Below the pieces are notes generated by a model, which saw only the letters and a list, made by a program, of their open reading frames with translations, made no database searches and was not told the origin of the DNA. From the NCBI GenBank assembly GCA_947503525.1, contig CANNEA010000001.1, forward strand, positions 682,001-746,000: a stretch of 64,000 bases of DNA. Direction: 5' to 3'. Within the stretch, counting starts at the first letter, position 1. Each line of letters opens with the position of its first letter. A program made the translations under genes and the position numbers. Of the stretch, positions 43,759 through 53,540 are shown in pieces. This stretch comes from an uncultured Carboxylicivirga sp. (GTDB lineage: Bacteria; Bacteroidota; Bacteroidia; Bacteroidales; Marinilabiliaceae).

Positions 43759-46700
43759 ATGAAGTTAAATATCAGCAACAAAATAAAACGAATTATTGGC
43801 ATTAATATACTACTTGTAGTTGTGCTGGCTATGAACGCTCAACTAAGTGAGTCTATAGGACAAGGTGATTTTTCTGACTGGGAAGGAATTAAAAGTGTAA
43901 AAAAAGATGCAGCAATAGTGCATAAGGGTGATACCGTTTCGTATACTTATTTTAAGCAAAATCGTGTTTACTTTCCTGGTATAAAACGACCTTTTAATGG
44001 CGATGCTGCTGATTTTACAAAGTATTCAGGTTTAGCGTTTGATATTTATTTACCTACAGATATACCTTCAACAATTGATGCCATACTTAAAGTGGATTCA
44101 CTTGATTATGGTGAGCTAAATCCTATAAGTGTAGCAAAAATGCGCCTTACTGGTAAAGGCTGGCACTCGGTGTATCTTCCTTGGGATCGCTTTGATATTG
44201 ATTTGGGGCAAAAAAGGGGGACGCTTTTTGCGATAAAGCATGTTCTGTTAACAAGTAATTCGGATGAAGACTATAAGATACGTGATGTTAGAGTTACCAA
44301 AGGTCTAACAACTTCTATTGAGGCTGGTATTCAAGGGAAATCTTCAGATGCAGGAACAAGTGTATATTACGATTTCAAAGTGGGTAACACAACGGCATAC
44401 AAACAGGGTGTTCAACTCATGCTCCAAAATCAGGGATGGGAAAGTATGTTGGCCACCTTGAGTGAAGAGTCCTTTGATTTGGCTCCTGGTGAAATAAAAG
44501 AACTTAACTTGGAAGTGACTATTCCGGAAGGTTTACCTCTTGGAATTCGCGAGAAGCAAGTGATACGTGCCATGGCAAATGGTTTGGGTGATTCTGAGGT
44601 TAAAATAGAATTCACCACAGCGGTTCGTGTGCCTACACCTAATATCGTTTTTACGGCTGACGGATGGGAAGACGTGCGTCAAAAAGCTGACCAATATGAT
44701 TGGGCAAAAAAAGGTTTAGATGAATACATCAGAAAGGCAGATAAATGGAAAGTTCCTGCAGGAAATGATTTTTCAGATGTAGAAGGACGGCCATTAGGTA
44801 AATCTGTTTTTAACACCACTGGCCACGAAATATTTGATTGTGCTATCGCCTATCAGTTAACAGGCAATGAAGTGTACGCCACAAAATGCTTAAAACTATT
44901 AAGGCGCTTGAGTGATTTAGAAACTGGTTATCCGGCCACTTTGGTTGGAGGAAGCAATTCTTTTGTTGGAGAAGGTAAATTCTGGCAAGCCGTAGGACGT
45001 ATGTACGATCTGGTACGCGATAGTGAGCAATTTACCAAAAAAGATCATCAGCAGATACAAGCTACCTTCCGGCTGTTTGCCACACAAACCATAAAAGGGA
45101 ATAGCAAAGGAGCTATCAGTAACTGGAATGTTGCTGAATTAACAGCCGCTTTTTATTGTGCAATGAACCTGCAAGACTGGCATTTAATCAATCAGATTCT
45201 TACTTCTGAAACAGGAATTTACAAGCATCTGGAGCATGGCATTATGAACGATGGCTGGTGGTACGAGTGTGCTGTAGGATACAACACTTGGGTAGCTCAG
45301 GAGTTTTCGCAAATTGCTTTAGCACTTGAACCTTGGGGAATTAATTTTAAGGATAATAAATTTCCACTTGGTACCAGCAAGCACTTTTCATTATTGGCTA
45401 GTAGACGACAAGGTGGCGTAATGGGAATGGAATTTGAAAAGTGGGGCAAAATGGAACGCAATTACGTTGGCATAAAAGATATGTACGACGCTGTTGTTCC
45501 TTTTCTTGATTACCGTGGTGTAATTATGGCCGTTAATGATGCAGTAGAATCAAAAGTTTCGGGAGGGGCTTTCGAGTTGGCCTATTATTTATATCGCGAT
45601 CCGGAATATGCAGCCATTATAAAACGCGGAGGTAAAAGAGACTTACTATACGGTGTTCCTGATTTACCAAATGTAACTTCCGAAAAAATGAAACAGTCGG
45701 CTTATGCTGATAATATGGGCATTGTACAATTACGTTCCCAGGCAAAAGATCGAGAGCAGCGAGAACAAATTCAAGCTTCATTACATTATGGTTCACATGG
45801 AGGTTACCATGGCCATTTCGACCGAACAAATCTTGTGAATATGGCTCGCTATGGCAGGAGCTTTTATGGCACTTTAGCTTATTGGTTCCGATACAGCAGT
45901 TACATGTATAAATTTTGGAAGCAGACATCAATCAATAAAAACATGGTGGTGGTTGATGAAAAAATGCAGCAGCCAGTTCAGAATTCCAGAACATTGTTTT
46001 ATAAGGGTGAGATGATGCAAGCCACAGCTGTTGAAACCTATTCGAAGTGGAGTTATGCACCCTATGGAGGCATTGTTAGAAAAGGATTAAGCTTTAAAGA
46101 AAAGACCTGGGAAGAAAGCCGAAGTATTGATATTCCTGAAAATGCGCCAGAATATGGCGAAGTAACTGCATATACTGAACCAGTGATGCAAAGACGTGCT
46201 ATGATTTTAATGGATGATTATATCGTTTTGGCAGATTATCTGGAGGGAGAGGAAGAACATCAGTTTGATTGGATGATGCAGATTAAGGGATTCAAAGGGA
46301 TTGAGGCGGATAGTGTTAAGTTTATTCGTCATACAAACCAAATGAACACCGATCCTTTGGGAGCAGCTCAGTTTATTACAGACTGTAATTGGTATAGAGT
46401 TGAAGGCACATCTAAAACACAATACGAAATGTGCTTTGGTGATAGTTGTGATAACCGAGGAGTGCGAATGCCCAACAGAGAGGATGGTCCGCTTAAAATT
46501 GATGTTTATAATGCCTGGCCACACAAAAGTGAAATAATGGTGGGTACCTCTACTGAATCTGTTGAAGTCAATAAAAAACTTTGGTATTCTATCATTGCAG
46601 ATGGAGAAGAGTTAGTAAATGATAGTACAGGAGCCTGGATATTAGGAAGCAAAAATATATCAATTGATATAAGCGAAAAAAGTGAGTTGCAGTTGGTTTC

Positions 46701-47268
46701 GAGAACTGAAAAGAAGGTAAAGAACAATACACTGTTTTGGGGAGATGCTAAATTGATATTAAAAGATGGCTCTGAAGTATTTGTTTCATCTCTTCCTGTG
46801 AAATATAAGAATATATTAAAAACCGAAAAACAAGGTTTGGATTACTATGGAGGACCGGTGAAAATACAAGGTGAGTTAATGAGTCATTCAACACCGGCCA
46901 TGCCTGACGATAAAGAAATGTCAGGTAAGGTTTCAGTTGATTTAAAAGGGCTTGATGCGATTCGTTTTGAAGCCAAAGTTGGTGGTGATTTTCCATTGGG
47001 TAATGAAGCATCACGGCTTAAGAACATGGCTGTTAGAACGCATGGTACAAAAGCAAGGTATTTGGCTGTTTTAGAACCTCACGAAAGTGAATCAGTAATT
47101 AAATCCGTTAAGGCTAAAAGTGCCAATGAATTGGTGGTTGAATTGCTCGATGGTAGAGTGCATGAAATAACAATTTCTGGCTTGGAAGGTGATGGAAAGA
47201 ATATTGAAATATCTACAAGGGAATATGTCAATGGTAAGTTAATCAAAGAGGAGTATACCCAAAGATAA
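43759..47268 (+). CDS. Heparinase II/III-like polysaccharide lyase, paralogue B
   Basis: A 1169-residue exported protein from ATG 43759 (MKLNISNKIKRIIGINILLV then VVLAMNAQ); the earlier in-frame start at 43720 would overlap the previous gene and is rejected. Same layout as the protein encoded at 25828: an N-terminal CBM-like domain (GDFSDWEGIKSVKKDAAIVH), an Ig-like domain, a helical toroid (SNWNVAELTAAFYCAMNLQD, DGWWYECAVGYNTW), and the His-rich heparinase-type motif GSHGGYHGHFDRTNLVNMAR with NKNMVVVDEKMQQP. Long stretches match paralogue A almost residue for residue, yet the N-terminal domain and several loops differ, which suggests the same chemistry on a differently substituted glycan. 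It ends the second part of the locus; a 324-bp regulatory-looking gap follows. Confidence 0.8.
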   Translation: MKLNISNKIKRIIGINILLVVVLAMNAQLSESIGQGDFSDWEGIKSVKKDAAIVHKGDTVSYTYFKQNRVYFPGIKRPFNGDAADFTKYSGLAFDIYLPTDIPSTIDAILKVDSLDYGELNPISVAKMRLTGKGWHSVYLPWDRFDIDLGQKRGTLFAIKHVLLTSNSDEDYKIRDVRVTKGLTTSIEAGIQGKSSDAGTSVYYDFKVGNTTAYKQGVQLMLQNQGWESMLATLSEESFDLAPGEIKELNLEVTIPEGLPLGIREKQVIRAMANGLGDSEVKIEFTTAVRVPTPNIVFTADGWEDVRQKADQYDWAKKGLDEYIRKADKWKVPAGNDFSDVEGRPLGKSVFNTTGHEIFDCAIAYQLTGNEVYATKCLKLLRRLSDLETGYPATLVGGSNSFVGEGKFWQAVGRMYDLVRDSEQFTKKDHQQIQATFRLFATQTIKGNSKGAISNWNVAELTAAFYCAMNLQDWHLINQILTSETGIYKHLEHGIMNDGWWYECAVGYNTWVAQEFSQIALALEPWGINFKDNKFPLGTSKHFSLLASRRQGGVMGMEFEKWGKMERNYVGIKDMYDAVVPFLDYRGVIMAVNDAVESKVSGGAFELAYYLYRDPEYAAIIKRGGKRDLLYGVPDLPNVTSEKMKQSAYADNMGIVQLRSQAKDREQREQIQASLHYGSHGGYHGHFDRTNLVNMARYGRSFYGTLAYWFRYSSYMYKFWKQTSINKNMVVVDEKMQQPVQNSRTLFYKGEMMQATAVETYSKWSYAPYGGIVRKGLSFKEKTWEESRSIDIPENAPEYGEVTAYTEPVMQRRAMILMDDYIVLADYLEGEEEHQFDWMMQIKGFKGIEADSVKFIRHTNQMNTDPLGAAQFITDCNWYRVEGTSKTQYEMCFGDSCDNRGVRMPNREDGPLKIDVYNAWPHKSEIMVGTSTESVEVNKKLWYSIIADGEELVNDSTGAWILGSKNISIDISEKSELQLVSRTEKKVKNNTLFWGDAKLILKDGSEVFVSSLPVKYKNILKTEKQGLDYYGGPVKIQGELMSHSTPAMPDDKEMSGKVSVDLKGLDAIRFEAKVGGDFPLGNEASRLKNMAVRTHGTKARYLAVLEPHESESVIKSVKAKSANELVVELLDGRVHEITISGLEGDGKNIEISTREYVNGKLIKEEYTQR

Positions 47269-47592
47269 TTGGAAATAAAAACTAAGAATTAGAATGGCAC
47301 ATATTCTTTAAATAACAGACCAATCAGTTTTATTAGATGTTCAGTTTCAAAAAATAACCTATAGTAATCATTACGGTAATTAACAATTATAAAAGCTTTT
47401 TGGCAAACGTTTAAGCAAATTTGGCTAAGCAATCTTTTGTACAAATGAAGCATTTATGCAACAAATGTTTTTAAGTGCTTCATTAGTGCCATGACATGCA
47501 ACATGTGGGATAATTTCATGATGGTATCATCTGTACTTTGGAGGAAGTGAAATGTGAAAAATTGTTTTTGTGTTTTATGCCAAAATACAGAA
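47269..47592. promoter_or_regulatory. Regulatory-looking gap before GH97
   Basis: This 324-bp stretch has no supported gene. It holds the 8-bp palindrome AAACGTTT (47405-47412), which resembles the core of LacI-type operators; a 9-bp perfect inverted repeat AATGAAGCA (47444-47452) with TGCTTCATT (47476-47484), with a smaller CATTT/AAATG stem inside; and a GGAGG purine run at 47540-47544. It is the largest gap in the window, so a promoter for the GH97 group is expected here, but I cannot place one with confidence. Confidence 0.45.
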
Positions 47593-49608
47593 ATGAAATT
47601 TGAAATAAATCCAAAGTATATGCTTAAAAGATCTTTTTTAATGGCTTGTATATGTTTTCCATTGATTGCAATGGTATTGTCTTTTTGCTCCAATCCACAA
47701 GAAATAGAATTAAAATCACCTGATAATAGCAAGATTTTAAAGGTTCTGCCCGAAAGTACAAATGGTATTGAATTATCTGTTATTTATAATGGTGAGCCTG
47801 TTGTTTTACCCTCAAGTTTTAAGCTGTTATCCAAAGATGTTGATTTTAGCCAACCTTTTAAAGTTGTTAATGCGGAATATAAGTCGGTCAACAATGAATG
47901 GATATCACCTATAGGAGAACGTAGTAAGATTCCTGATAATTATAATGAGGTTAAAATTTATCTTCTTAGTGAATCTGCTAAATTGAATCTTCTTTGTCGT
48001 GCCTATAATGAAGGTGTAGCTTTTGCTTATGAAATTCCAGAGCAAAAAGGATTAACTAATATTAGTTTAGATGATGAGGTAATTACTTATCGTTTTTCGG
48101 CCAACCATGATGTGTGGTCAACACCAAAACGTGAACCACGCAAACTAACAGCTCAGGGAGAGATCAAAAGAATACCATTAAGCAAGTTGCAGTTGGGTTG
48201 CGAACGTCCTTTATTAATTGAAGTGGCTGATGATAAAAAAATAGCTTTGGCTGAAGCTCAATTGGTTAATTTTGCGCGTTTAAGTTTTAACTCTGGCAAA
48301 GAAGGTGCTTTTGAAATTGTATCGTCTTTAGATGGGAAGTTAGAAAAATTGAAGCAAGATACAATCACCGGTGCTGTAGCCGGACAATGGAGTCAGCACT
48401 CAAAAGTAAATGCTAAACTGCCATTGCAATCACCTTGGCGAGTGGTGATGATGGCTGAAAGTCATGGTAAACTGTTGGAGAATAATTACCTGATTGAGAA
48501 TTTAAATGAGCCTTGTGCAATTGAAGATCCCTCTTGGATTACACCTGGCAAAGTATTGCGAGAAGGAACATTAACAACTCAAGGCGCATTTGCTGCAATT
48601 GATTTTGTTGCATCCCATAACATGCAATACGTACATTTTGATGCCGGTTGGTATGGAAATGAGATGGATAATAGTTCTGATGCTACCACTATTACCCTTG
48701 ATCCCAAGCGCTCTAAAGGACCATTTGATTTGGAAGCTATTTGTAAGTATGCCAAAGAGAAAGGAATAAAGGTAATGCTGTATGTAAACCGACGCGCTTT
48801 AGAAAAGCAACTGGATGATATTTTACCTTTATTTGAAAAATGGGGTATAGCTGGTATTAAGTATGGTTTTGTTCGTGTGGGTGACCATGAATCAACTGCC
48901 TGGATGCACGAGGCTATTAAAAAAACGGCTGCTCATAAAATGATTGTGAATGTACATGATGAATATCGACCAACCGGATTTAGCAGAACCTACCCAAACC
49001 TATTAACCCAGGAAGGTATTCGCGGTGATGAAGAAACTGTTCCAAACAGCCATACATTAGTTACGATGTTTACACGCTGTCTGGCCGGGGCATCCGATAA
49101 TACTGTTTGCTACTACAATAAGCGTGTGAGAACAATGGGTTCTAATGCATCACAATTGGCCAAAACGGTTTGTATTTACAGTCCCCTTCAGTTTTTATAT
49201 TGGTACGATAGTGCTCCTTCTGCGCCTATGAAAGATGATGCACTTTGGGGCAATACCAAACATATCGGTAATGAACCTGAATTGGAATTCTTTAATAATG
49301 TACCGACGGTTTGGGATGAGACTATGGTATTAAAAGCTGATATTGGCAAACTGGGTGTAATTGCGCGACGTAAAGGAACAGATTGGTTTATCGGTTGCAT
49401 TAATGGCGAACAGGCAAATGAGGTCAATGTCGATTTTTCATTTTTAGACGAAGGCATTAATTATTCCGCTAAAATTTACACCGATGACGAAATAGTTAAA
49501 ACTCGCACAAGGGTTAAAATTGATGAGAAAGAGTTGAATTCACAAAGCATATTATCATTTGATGTAAAAGCGAATAATGGTTTTGTGATACATGTAAAAG
49601 AAATATAG
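47593..49608 (+). CDS. GH97-family alpha-glycosidase
   Basis: A 671-residue exported or lipid-anchored enzyme. Possible starts are GTG 47554 (behind a GGAGG run), ATG 47593 (used) and ATG 47620, which begins directly at MLKRSFLMACICFPLIAMVL. GH97 features: N-terminal beta-sandwich (IELKSPDNSKILKVLPESTN, AYNEGVAFAYEIPEQKGLTN), barrel with NMQYVHFDAGWYGNEMDNSS, CKYAKEKGIKVMLYVNRRAL, GIAGIKYGFVRVGDHESTAW and IVNVHDEYRPTGFSRTYPNL, then LLTQEGIRGDEETVP. Glutamates in the last two motifs are the likely metal-linked catalytic residues. GH97 is a Ca-dependent family of alpha-glucosidases (inverting) and alpha-galactosidases (retaining). The barrel strand IKYGF lacks the Asp expected of retaining members, so an inverting type is more likely (inference). 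Confidence 0.92.
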   Translation: MKFEINPKYMLKRSFLMACICFPLIAMVLSFCSNPQEIELKSPDNSKILKVLPESTNGIELSVIYNGEPVVLPSSFKLLSKDVDFSQPFKVVNAEYKSVNNEWISPIGERSKIPDNYNEVKIYLLSESAKLNLLCRAYNEGVAFAYEIPEQKGLTNISLDDEVITYRFSANHDVWSTPKREPRKLTAQGEIKRIPLSKLQLGCERPLLIEVADDKKIALAEAQLVNFARLSFNSGKEGAFEIVSSLDGKLEKLKQDTITGAVAGQWSQHSKVNAKLPLQSPWRVVMMAESHGKLLENNYLIENLNEPCAIEDPSWITPGKVLREGTLTTQGAFAAIDFVASHNMQYVHFDAGWYGNEMDNSSDATTITLDPKRSKGPFDLEAICKYAKEKGIKVMLYVNRRALEKQLDDILPLFEKWGIAGIKYGFVRVGDHESTAWMHEAIKKTAAHKMIVNVHDEYRPTGFSRTYPNLLTQEGIRGDEETVPNSHTLVTMFTRCLAGASDNTVCYYNKRVRTMGSNASQLAKTVCIYSPLQFLYWYDSAPSAPMKDDALWGNTKHIGNEPELEFFNNVPTVWDETMVLKADIGKLGVIARRKGTDWFIGCINGEQANEVNVDFSFLDEGINYSAKIYTDDEIVKTRTRVKIDEKELNSQSILSFDVKANNGFVIHVKEI

Positions 49609-49629
49609 CAATCCGTTTACAATCAAGGA

Positions 49630-52600
49630 ATGAAAAATTATAAACCTAATAAGCATGAGAAAAAGTCAAATTTGGCTTTTTTTCCTAGAGCTGTGCAAAC
49701 GATTGTACTACTTGTTCTAGGTACATTTTCTTATGCTCAAGTCACAGTTAATACCATACAAGAACTTTTACCTTATTTAAATCAAGATAACGTCGAAGTA
49801 ATCCTTTCACCTGGAGAATATACCATTACCACTGATAATATTACCAATGGTGATTTCCCGGATTTTACAACAATAAATGAGAAAAAGGCTTACGTTCTTC
49901 TTCTTTTTCAGGGGAATAACAGTGTTTATGACTTTGCTGGAGTCACAATAAATGTTGAAACAGCAGTTTTTAATGCCTATGCTGATTCGCATGATGGTTT
50001 TTATGAGGTGCAGGTTACCGGTAATAACAACATCATTAAGAACCTTACTTTAACAGATCTTGGTTCTGTTGATGATTATCCGAAAAATGGATGTGTTAAT
50101 GTTGTTATGGATGGTTCATTTAACCGTATTGAAAGTTTTACAATTACCTCTAAAGGCTCTTATCCTTATGGTTATGGTGATGCTTTTGGTAAAGGCGGAA
50201 CTTATACGATAAAGCACTTTAAACACAGTGCTTTTTTAATTCGCGGCGAATCCAACCATGCACTGAATAACACCATATATCATCGCTCATATGGGCATTG
50301 TATGTTTATGCAGGCGGCTAATAATCCCTTGATTGAGGGCTGTTACCTTGAGGGTGAAATGCGATCGACAGATGATATGTTGGCCGAAACATCTGGTCCG
50401 GCTTATGATATTGATTTTTATACCGTTTGGGGTTATCGTTTGCCAGCAGGATATATGCTTAGTACAGGGGAGGCAGGTATACGTGCGTATAATGCAGGAA
50501 GTACAGTAATAGATGGAGTTGAATACTTAAGAGGAACTTCAAATGTTACAGTAAGAAACTGTACTATCAAGAACTTACGAACTGGTGTTACGATAGCACA
50601 TGCAACGGGTACTAAATATGTAGAGGGTTGCACGGCCATAGGATGCGAAAATGGTTTTTCACTAGCAAAAGGTGATGTGGTTGACTGTTATGCTGATTGT
50701 GCTTACGGTCCTGTTTATTCGAGTACTTATGAATCAGATAATAATTACAACGCCGAAATCACAATAATACCACCAGAAGGCGAGTATTATAATGGTTATG
50801 GCAGTGTTGCTTACATCGGAGGAACAAACCATAACATTACATTAAAAACAGGAGAGGGACTTATTCCTCCGCAGGATTTAACGATTAAAGTTGGTGGTGA
50901 TAAAAATAGTATTCGTCTTTTGTACGGAAATTTGCCACATCAAAATGATTTTGAAGCTCAGGATTTTACCTTGAATAACCTCACTAATTTTCCTGTATTC
51001 CTATCCGATAAAAGTTCTGAGGTTGTAGGACAATCAGGTGGCATGGTTACTGACCTGGGCACTGATAATAATGTTGTTCATACAGCTGTTTCAACTGGAA
51101 AATACCAAGCCGAGCAGTATAGTGATGCTTCAGGTATTAATACTGAAACTACAACAGACGAAGGATTTGGTGAGAATGTTACTGATATTGCATTAGGTGA
51201 CTGGATGGAATATGAAATTGATGTTCCACATTCTGGCACCTATGTTATTGATTATAGGCTTGCCAGTGAATCTGTTGATGGAGAATTTTCCCTAAGCATT
51301 GGATTAGATAATATTGAAAATGTGTCATTTTCTGCCACTGGAGGAGATCAGGTATGGGAAACTGTACGATCGGCAACATCGGTATACTTGTCCGAAGGTT
51401 CTCATACCATTAGAATTACAGCAAATACTGATGGTTGGAAGATGAATTGGTTTGATATATTGTTGGAATGTGCGGTTGTGGATATAGAGCCTTATTATGA
51501 AGTGTATAATAGTTTAGGTAATCTTATACAGAACGAAGCATCTTTTACAGTTACAAGTTTTCCGGGAAATGCTGTAAGCTTTCAACCCGAGCCTATAGTA
51601 GGCGGCAGCTGGAGTTGGACTGGACCAGAGTCCTTTTCATCTGATATGAGAATTATTGATTTGGAAAATATACAGTCTGCTGATGCCGGCATTTACCAAG
51701 CGACTTATACTAATGATTGCGGACAACAAAGTATAGCAGAGTTTAATTTAAATGTAGTTGATGCATACTTAATAGAGGCAGAAGATTATGTAAGTTCAAA
51801 TGGAATTACCATTGAAGATACTGATGATGTAGGCGGAGAGCAGAATATTACCTCTATAAATGATGGAGATTGGGTGCAATATACTATTAACCTACCTTTT
51901 GCTGCCACATATACATTTGATTATCGTTTAGAGGCGGTTTCTGATGGTGAATTTACGCTTAGTATTGATGGTGATGACCTTGATGCATTTTCTTTTGAAA
52001 CCCAAACTTGGAATACACTTAGTTCATCAACTGTAGTTTATTTGAAAGAAGGGATGCATACCATTCGGATAACATCACAATCTGATGGCTGGAAAATGAA
52101 TTGGCTAAAGTTAGTGGGACAAGATTTTGTGAATCCATGTAATCTTCCTTTCGAAAATGATGCCATCTCGTCTCAAAATCAAATCATCGATTGGTCGTCT
52201 GGAGTGATGGATATAAGTTGTGTCAGTAATGTAAATATCTATGTTACGGCTGCAGATTATGGTAGCTTAAGTAATACCGATCAGCTTAATATTTTCTACC
52301 GACTTGATGGTGCTGCTCCTACTCCAATTGCCGAGAAGAGCGGTAATTTGAGCGAGTTTATATTTATTGTAAAGGATATACAGGGCTCAACTTTAGAGTT
52401 AATAGTTGAATCGACTGAAGGAGGAACTGATTCATTTTATGAGCTTAGTAAGCTGTATGTGGTTGAGTCAACTGATCAAACATCACGTATCGAAGCTGAG
52501 GACTTTGATGATATGAATGGTGTAAAAATTGGGAGTAATTCTGATGATGTGAATGGACAAAACCTTGGTTCAATTGCTCCCGGTGAGTGGAGTATGTATG

Positions 52601-53538
52601 AAGGTCTTGACCTGACTGGCATGAATAGCATGAATTTTCGTTTGGCGTCAATATATGATGATGCTTTTATTGAAGTAAGGTTGGGAAGTGAAGAGGGAGA
52701 TTTGATCGGTGTAATTAATGCACCTAATACCGGAGCATGGGGTACTTATGAGACAGTAAGTACTGGTATTATTCCTGTAACAGGATTTTATGATGTATAT
52801 CTTGTATACCAAACCAATGAAAGTGCTAACGTTTGTAATGTTAATTGGTTTCAATTTTCAGAAACAGATATGGATACGGCTTTCCCAAATGCTTTTGATG
52901 TGTTGGAAGCTGAAGATTATGATGAGATGTCTGGCATTGATACTGAATCTACCAGCGATCCTGAAGGTGGTGATATGAATGTAGGATGGGTACATAATAA
53001 TGATTGGATTATGTTTAAGGATCTATACATAAAAGAAGCAGTTACTCTTGATGTACGTTATTCTTGTCCTATTTCAAATAGTTTTATGGAGATACGAGCA
53101 GGCTCTGAAAATGGGACTTTATTAGCCAATGTAACTATTGAGAATACAGGAGGGTGGCATAATTGGGCAACAACTTCCGTCAATCTAACAACAGTTGATG
53201 GACTTAATGATATTTATTTTGTCTTTAAAGGTGAAGATGGCTATTTGTTTAATGTCAATTGGTTGAAGTTTAATCCAGTTTCTACGAACTCTCCTACAAA
53301 TACCTTAAATACTGACGTTTTAATATATCCTAATCCTACTAAAGGCAATTTTTCTGTAAGAGGTGCAAATAATTGTAGAGCTGAAATATATAATTATTCT
53401 GGTCAATTGGTTCTGAGTGTTGATATTGAAGCTGATGATCAACGGCTTAGCATGCAAGATGTGAGTTCGGGCATATATATATTAAGGTTATTAAAAGAAG
53501 GTGATGTTGTTACGAATTATAAATTTATTAAACACTAA
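49630..53538 (+). CDS. Giant modular beta-helix protein with four CBM6-like domains and T9SS signal
   Basis: A 1302-residue secreted protein; the signal region is long (hydrophobic stretch at about 23-38, TIVLLVLGTFSYAQ). Order: beta-helix (about 40-485) with SYPYGYGDAFGKGGT, YGHCMFMQAANN (about 220) and EGEMRSTDDMLAETSGPAYD, homologous to the proteins at 37383 and 38781; CBM6-like 1 (about 490-615, YQAEQYSDASGINTETTTDE); Ig-like (about 620-710); CBM6-like 2 (712-835, LIEAEDYVSSNGITIEDTDD); a beta-sandwich (835-950); CBM6-like 3 (952-1075, RIEAEDFDDMNGVKIG); CBM6-like 4 (1088-1218, LEAEDYDEMSGIDTES); type A T9SS sorting domain (LIYPNPTKGNFSVRG). It is likely a cell-surface enzyme that binds its polymer with several modules. 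The catalytic activity of the beta-helix is unknown. Confidence 0.82.
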   Translation: MKNYKPNKHEKKSNLAFFPRAVQTIVLLVLGTFSYAQVTVNTIQELLPYLNQDNVEVILSPGEYTITTDNITNGDFPDFTTINEKKAYVLLLFQGNNSVYDFAGVTINVETAVFNAYADSHDGFYEVQVTGNNNIIKNLTLTDLGSVDDYPKNGCVNVVMDGSFNRIESFTITSKGSYPYGYGDAFGKGGTYTIKHFKHSAFLIRGESNHALNNTIYHRSYGHCMFMQAANNPLIEGCYLEGEMRSTDDMLAETSGPAYDIDFYTVWGYRLPAGYMLSTGEAGIRAYNAGSTVIDGVEYLRGTSNVTVRNCTIKNLRTGVTIAHATGTKYVEGCTAIGCENGFSLAKGDVVDCYADCAYGPVYSSTYESDNNYNAEITIIPPEGEYYNGYGSVAYIGGTNHNITLKTGEGLIPPQDLTIKVGGDKNSIRLLYGNLPHQNDFEAQDFTLNNLTNFPVFLSDKSSEVVGQSGGMVTDLGTDNNVVHTAVSTGKYQAEQYSDASGINTETTTDEGFGENVTDIALGDWMEYEIDVPHSGTYVIDYRLASESVDGEFSLSIGLDNIENVSFSATGGDQVWETVRSATSVYLSEGSHTIRITANTDGWKMNWFDILLECAVVDIEPYYEVYNSLGNLIQNEASFTVTSFPGNAVSFQPEPIVGGSWSWTGPESFSSDMRIIDLENIQSADAGIYQATYTNDCGQQSIAEFNLNVVDAYLIEAEDYVSSNGITIEDTDDVGGEQNITSINDGDWVQYTINLPFAATYTFDYRLEAVSDGEFTLSIDGDDLDAFSFETQTWNTLSSSTVVYLKEGMHTIRITSQSDGWKMNWLKLVGQDFVNPCNLPFENDAISSQNQIIDWSSGVMDISCVSNVNIYVTAADYGSLSNTDQLNIFYRLDGAAPTPIAEKSGNLSEFIFIVKDIQGSTLELIVESTEGGTDSFYELSKLYVVESTDQTSRIEAEDFDDMNGVKIGSNSDDVNGQNLGSIAPGEWSMYEGLDLTGMNSMNFRLASIYDDAFIEVRLGSEEGDLIGVINAPNTGAWGTYETVSTGIIPVTGFYDVYLVYQTNESANVCNVNWFQFSETDMDTAFPNAFDVLEAEDYDEMSGIDTESTSDPEGGDMNVGWVHNNDWIMFKDLYIKEAVTLDVRYSCPISNSFMEIRAGSENGTLLANVTIENTGGWHNWATTSVNLTTVDGLNDIYFVFKGEDGYLFNVNWLKFNPVSTNSPTNTLNTDVLIYPNPTKGNFSVRGANNCRAEIYNYSGQLVLSVDIEADDQRLSMQDVSSGIYILRLLKEGDVVTNYKFIKH

Positions 53539-53540
53539 TT

